A stretch of 46,408 nucleotides of DNA from Gnomoniopsis sp. IMI 355080 (taxonomy: Eukaryota; Ascomycota; Sordariomycetes; Diaporthales; Gnomoniaceae). The first letter of the stretch is position 1. Each line of letters starts with the position of its first letter. The stretch is from positions 1 through 46,408 of the forward strand of contig JAPEVC010000263.1 of assembly GCA_027946555.1 (NCBI GenBank), in the 5' to 3' direction. The position numbers were made by a program, and so were the translations under genes. Under the pieces are notes generated by a model. The model was given only the letters and a program-made list of their open reading frames with translations, was not told the origin of the DNA and did not search any database. Positions 45,046 through 46,408 of this stretch are shown piece after piece.

Positions 45046-45600
45046 CTTGAATATATTCATAGAATCACTGGAATAATAGCTCAAACTCAGTCCTAATATC
45101 AGAAGGAATAGCAATTGTGGAACACCGGCCATGACAGTTTTGTCTTCCATTCCCATCATCTTGAAACTGGATGATGCCCTCGATTTCCAGCGTGTGGCTG
45201 GTGTAGGTACATAGTAGGTTTGGTCTGGCTTGCAAAGTGTGGCTTAGCTTGAGCGCCACAGCGAACAACCCAAACGTCATTCATCATCGGCCACTCCTTG
45301 CCGAGGCGGGCGGCCCCGAAACAGTGGTGGCAGGCTGCAGGCAGGCTCGCGCGCAAACGACTCCCAACGTCAAGCCTCATCCAACATCACGCACAGACTA
45401 CAAACTCCTCATCAACCAAAACGACACAATCTTATCCGAGCAGCCCGTCTGTCCCTTTTACCCACTTCGACCGACAAGTCAGACTCTTATCCTTCATCGA
45501 AGAGCGCAACCAACCGCGACACCACCAACCCGAAACACCAATCCAACCGAAACAACCCCTCCGATAACAACCTTATACTCCCTATCCCAACCTGCCCACC
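45046..45600. other. Divergent promoter, DUF427 gene / ESCRT-III gene
   Basis: Shared 5' region of two divergent genes. The 300 nt before 45601 are strongly C/A-rich and lack ATG on the plus strand, as expected of a fungal leader. No other gene seen. Confidence 0.55.
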
Positions 45601-46380
45601 ATGTCCCAACGCCAACTCGCGCGCGACATGCAGACCGAGTTCCAAGCGCGCTTCTCGGCCAAGCAAGCGCGGCGCGAAGCGGCCAAAGCCCAAAAGGCCG
45701 ACGGCGAGATGCGCAAGCAAATCACAAACCTGATCAAGAAGGGCGACAAGGCCTCCATGGCGCAGGCCGAGCAAAAAGCCAAAGTCCTGCTGGCAAAGGA
45801 GGCCGTTGCGAAGCAGATGGACCAGGCCGCCGACATGGCCGAGCTGTCGGTCGCCCAGATCCAGGCGAACAATGCCATGAATCGCATGACGGCCATGATG
45901 ATGCAGAGTAGTAAGACGATGAGCAAGGCGCAGAGGCAGATGAACCCAGAGAGGGTAGGTGGTCCCTTTTCTTCTCTTTCTTTCTTTGCCTCTCTTTTCT
46001 TTCTGTTTTTGGGAGTCTCTTGTCATATACGTATACGGGTGTCGTGTGTTGTATAGGCTTTCCACTGACAGACCCTACTTCCCCATCCGCTACAGACCCT
46101 CACCACTCTCGAACAATTCCGCAATCAAAACGAAGAATACGCCATGAACAACAGTATCTACCAAGATGCCATGACCCAGTCCACCTCCGCCCAAGTCTCG
46201 GACGACGCTGTCCACGAGTTGCTCGGCAAGCTGGCCGACGACGCCGGCGTCGAGCTGAGCCAGGAGCTGGCCACCGCAAGCACGTCCAAGGAGGAGCCCG
46301 TCAAGGAGACAGCGACCAGCGAGCCTACTCCCGAGCAGGAAGATGCGCTGCAGCAACGGTTGCGGGCGTTGCGGGCTTAG
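45601..46380 (+). CDS. ESCRT-III (Snf7-family) protein, divergent Did2/CHMP1-like
   Basis: Exons 45601-45954 and 46096-46380 (141-nt intron, donor GTAGGT, acceptor CTACAG) give 212 aa, normal for ESCRT-III subunits that remodel endosomal membranes. It has the Snf7 layout: a basic N-terminal helix (LARDMQTEFQARFSAKQARR), long helices with IKKGDKASMAQAEQKAKVLL and LSVAQIQANNAMNRMTAMMM, a Gln/Met-rich helix, then an acidic region with AVHELLGKLADDAGVELSQE. It ends DALQQRLRALRA, a good MIM1 motif for the Vps4 MIT domain. The C-terminal half lines up best with CHMP1/Did2, but the usual CHMP1 core (ASRVQTA, TMRKVTGSM) is replaced, so this is a divergent paralogue or fungal subtype. The ATG in CCACCATGTC is a strong start. 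The gene ends 28 nt before the window edge. Confidence 0.82.
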
Positions 46381-46408
46381 TTGGTTTGGGGGACCCGGTG
46401 GGGGAGGG

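Overview
This window is nuclear DNA of a filamentous ascomycete (Pezizomycotina, most likely Sordariomycetes). The grounds are short GT-AG introns of 48-150 nt in almost every gene, compact 5' leaders, and unmistakable fungal genes: hacA, a HET-domain gene, a Rax1-type RGS protein, an A-T-R NRPS-like reductase and a fungal GH79. I cannot name the genus. Most genes are broken by introns, so I rebuilt the exon chains by hand from splice sites, reading phase and family motifs. The exon coordinates are predictions with no transcript support.

Left flank (1-9.6 kb), mostly core genes: PDB1 (pyruvate dehydrogenase E1 beta, +) converges on ZUO1 (ribosome-associated J-protein, -). RAX1 (RGS plus membrane segments, -) follows, then a roughly 7-TM DUF3112-like membrane protein (-).

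Middle (9.6-36 kb), accessory and gene-sparse: an orphan adenylation-thiolation-reductase enzyme (-), a small hydrophilic LEA-like protein (+), a secreted cyanovirin-N-like protein hidden by three introns (-), a HET-domain protein (+), an unnamed conserved fungal protein (+) and a secreted GH79 glycosidase (+). Three minus-strand genes close the block: a secreted agmatinase-type ureohydrolase, an aromatic-L-amino-acid decarboxylase, and an S10 serine carboxypeptidase homologue with an altered active site. Long gaps here carry no convincing gene and contain recurrent CCTAGG-centred palindromes.

Right flank (36-46.4 kb), core genes again: a small membrane protein (+), a zinc-knuckle DEDDh RNA exonuclease (+), hacA/HAC1 (-) with its Ire1-type unconventional intron clearly visible, a 3.9 kb gap upstream of hacA, a DUF427 protein (-) and a divergent ESCRT-III/Snf7-family protein (+).

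Most notable points: (1) the hacA unconventional intron has a perfect 9-bp stem around a CNG|CNGN loop, and the unspliced frame stays open for a further long, protein-like tail; (2) agmatinase and aromatic decarboxylase are neighbours in an accessory block that also holds a stand-alone carboxylate-reductase-type NRPS-like enzyme; (3) the carboxypeptidase places its catalytic Ser on a 30-nt micro-exon and lacks both Glu residues expected for C-terminal carboxylate recognition.
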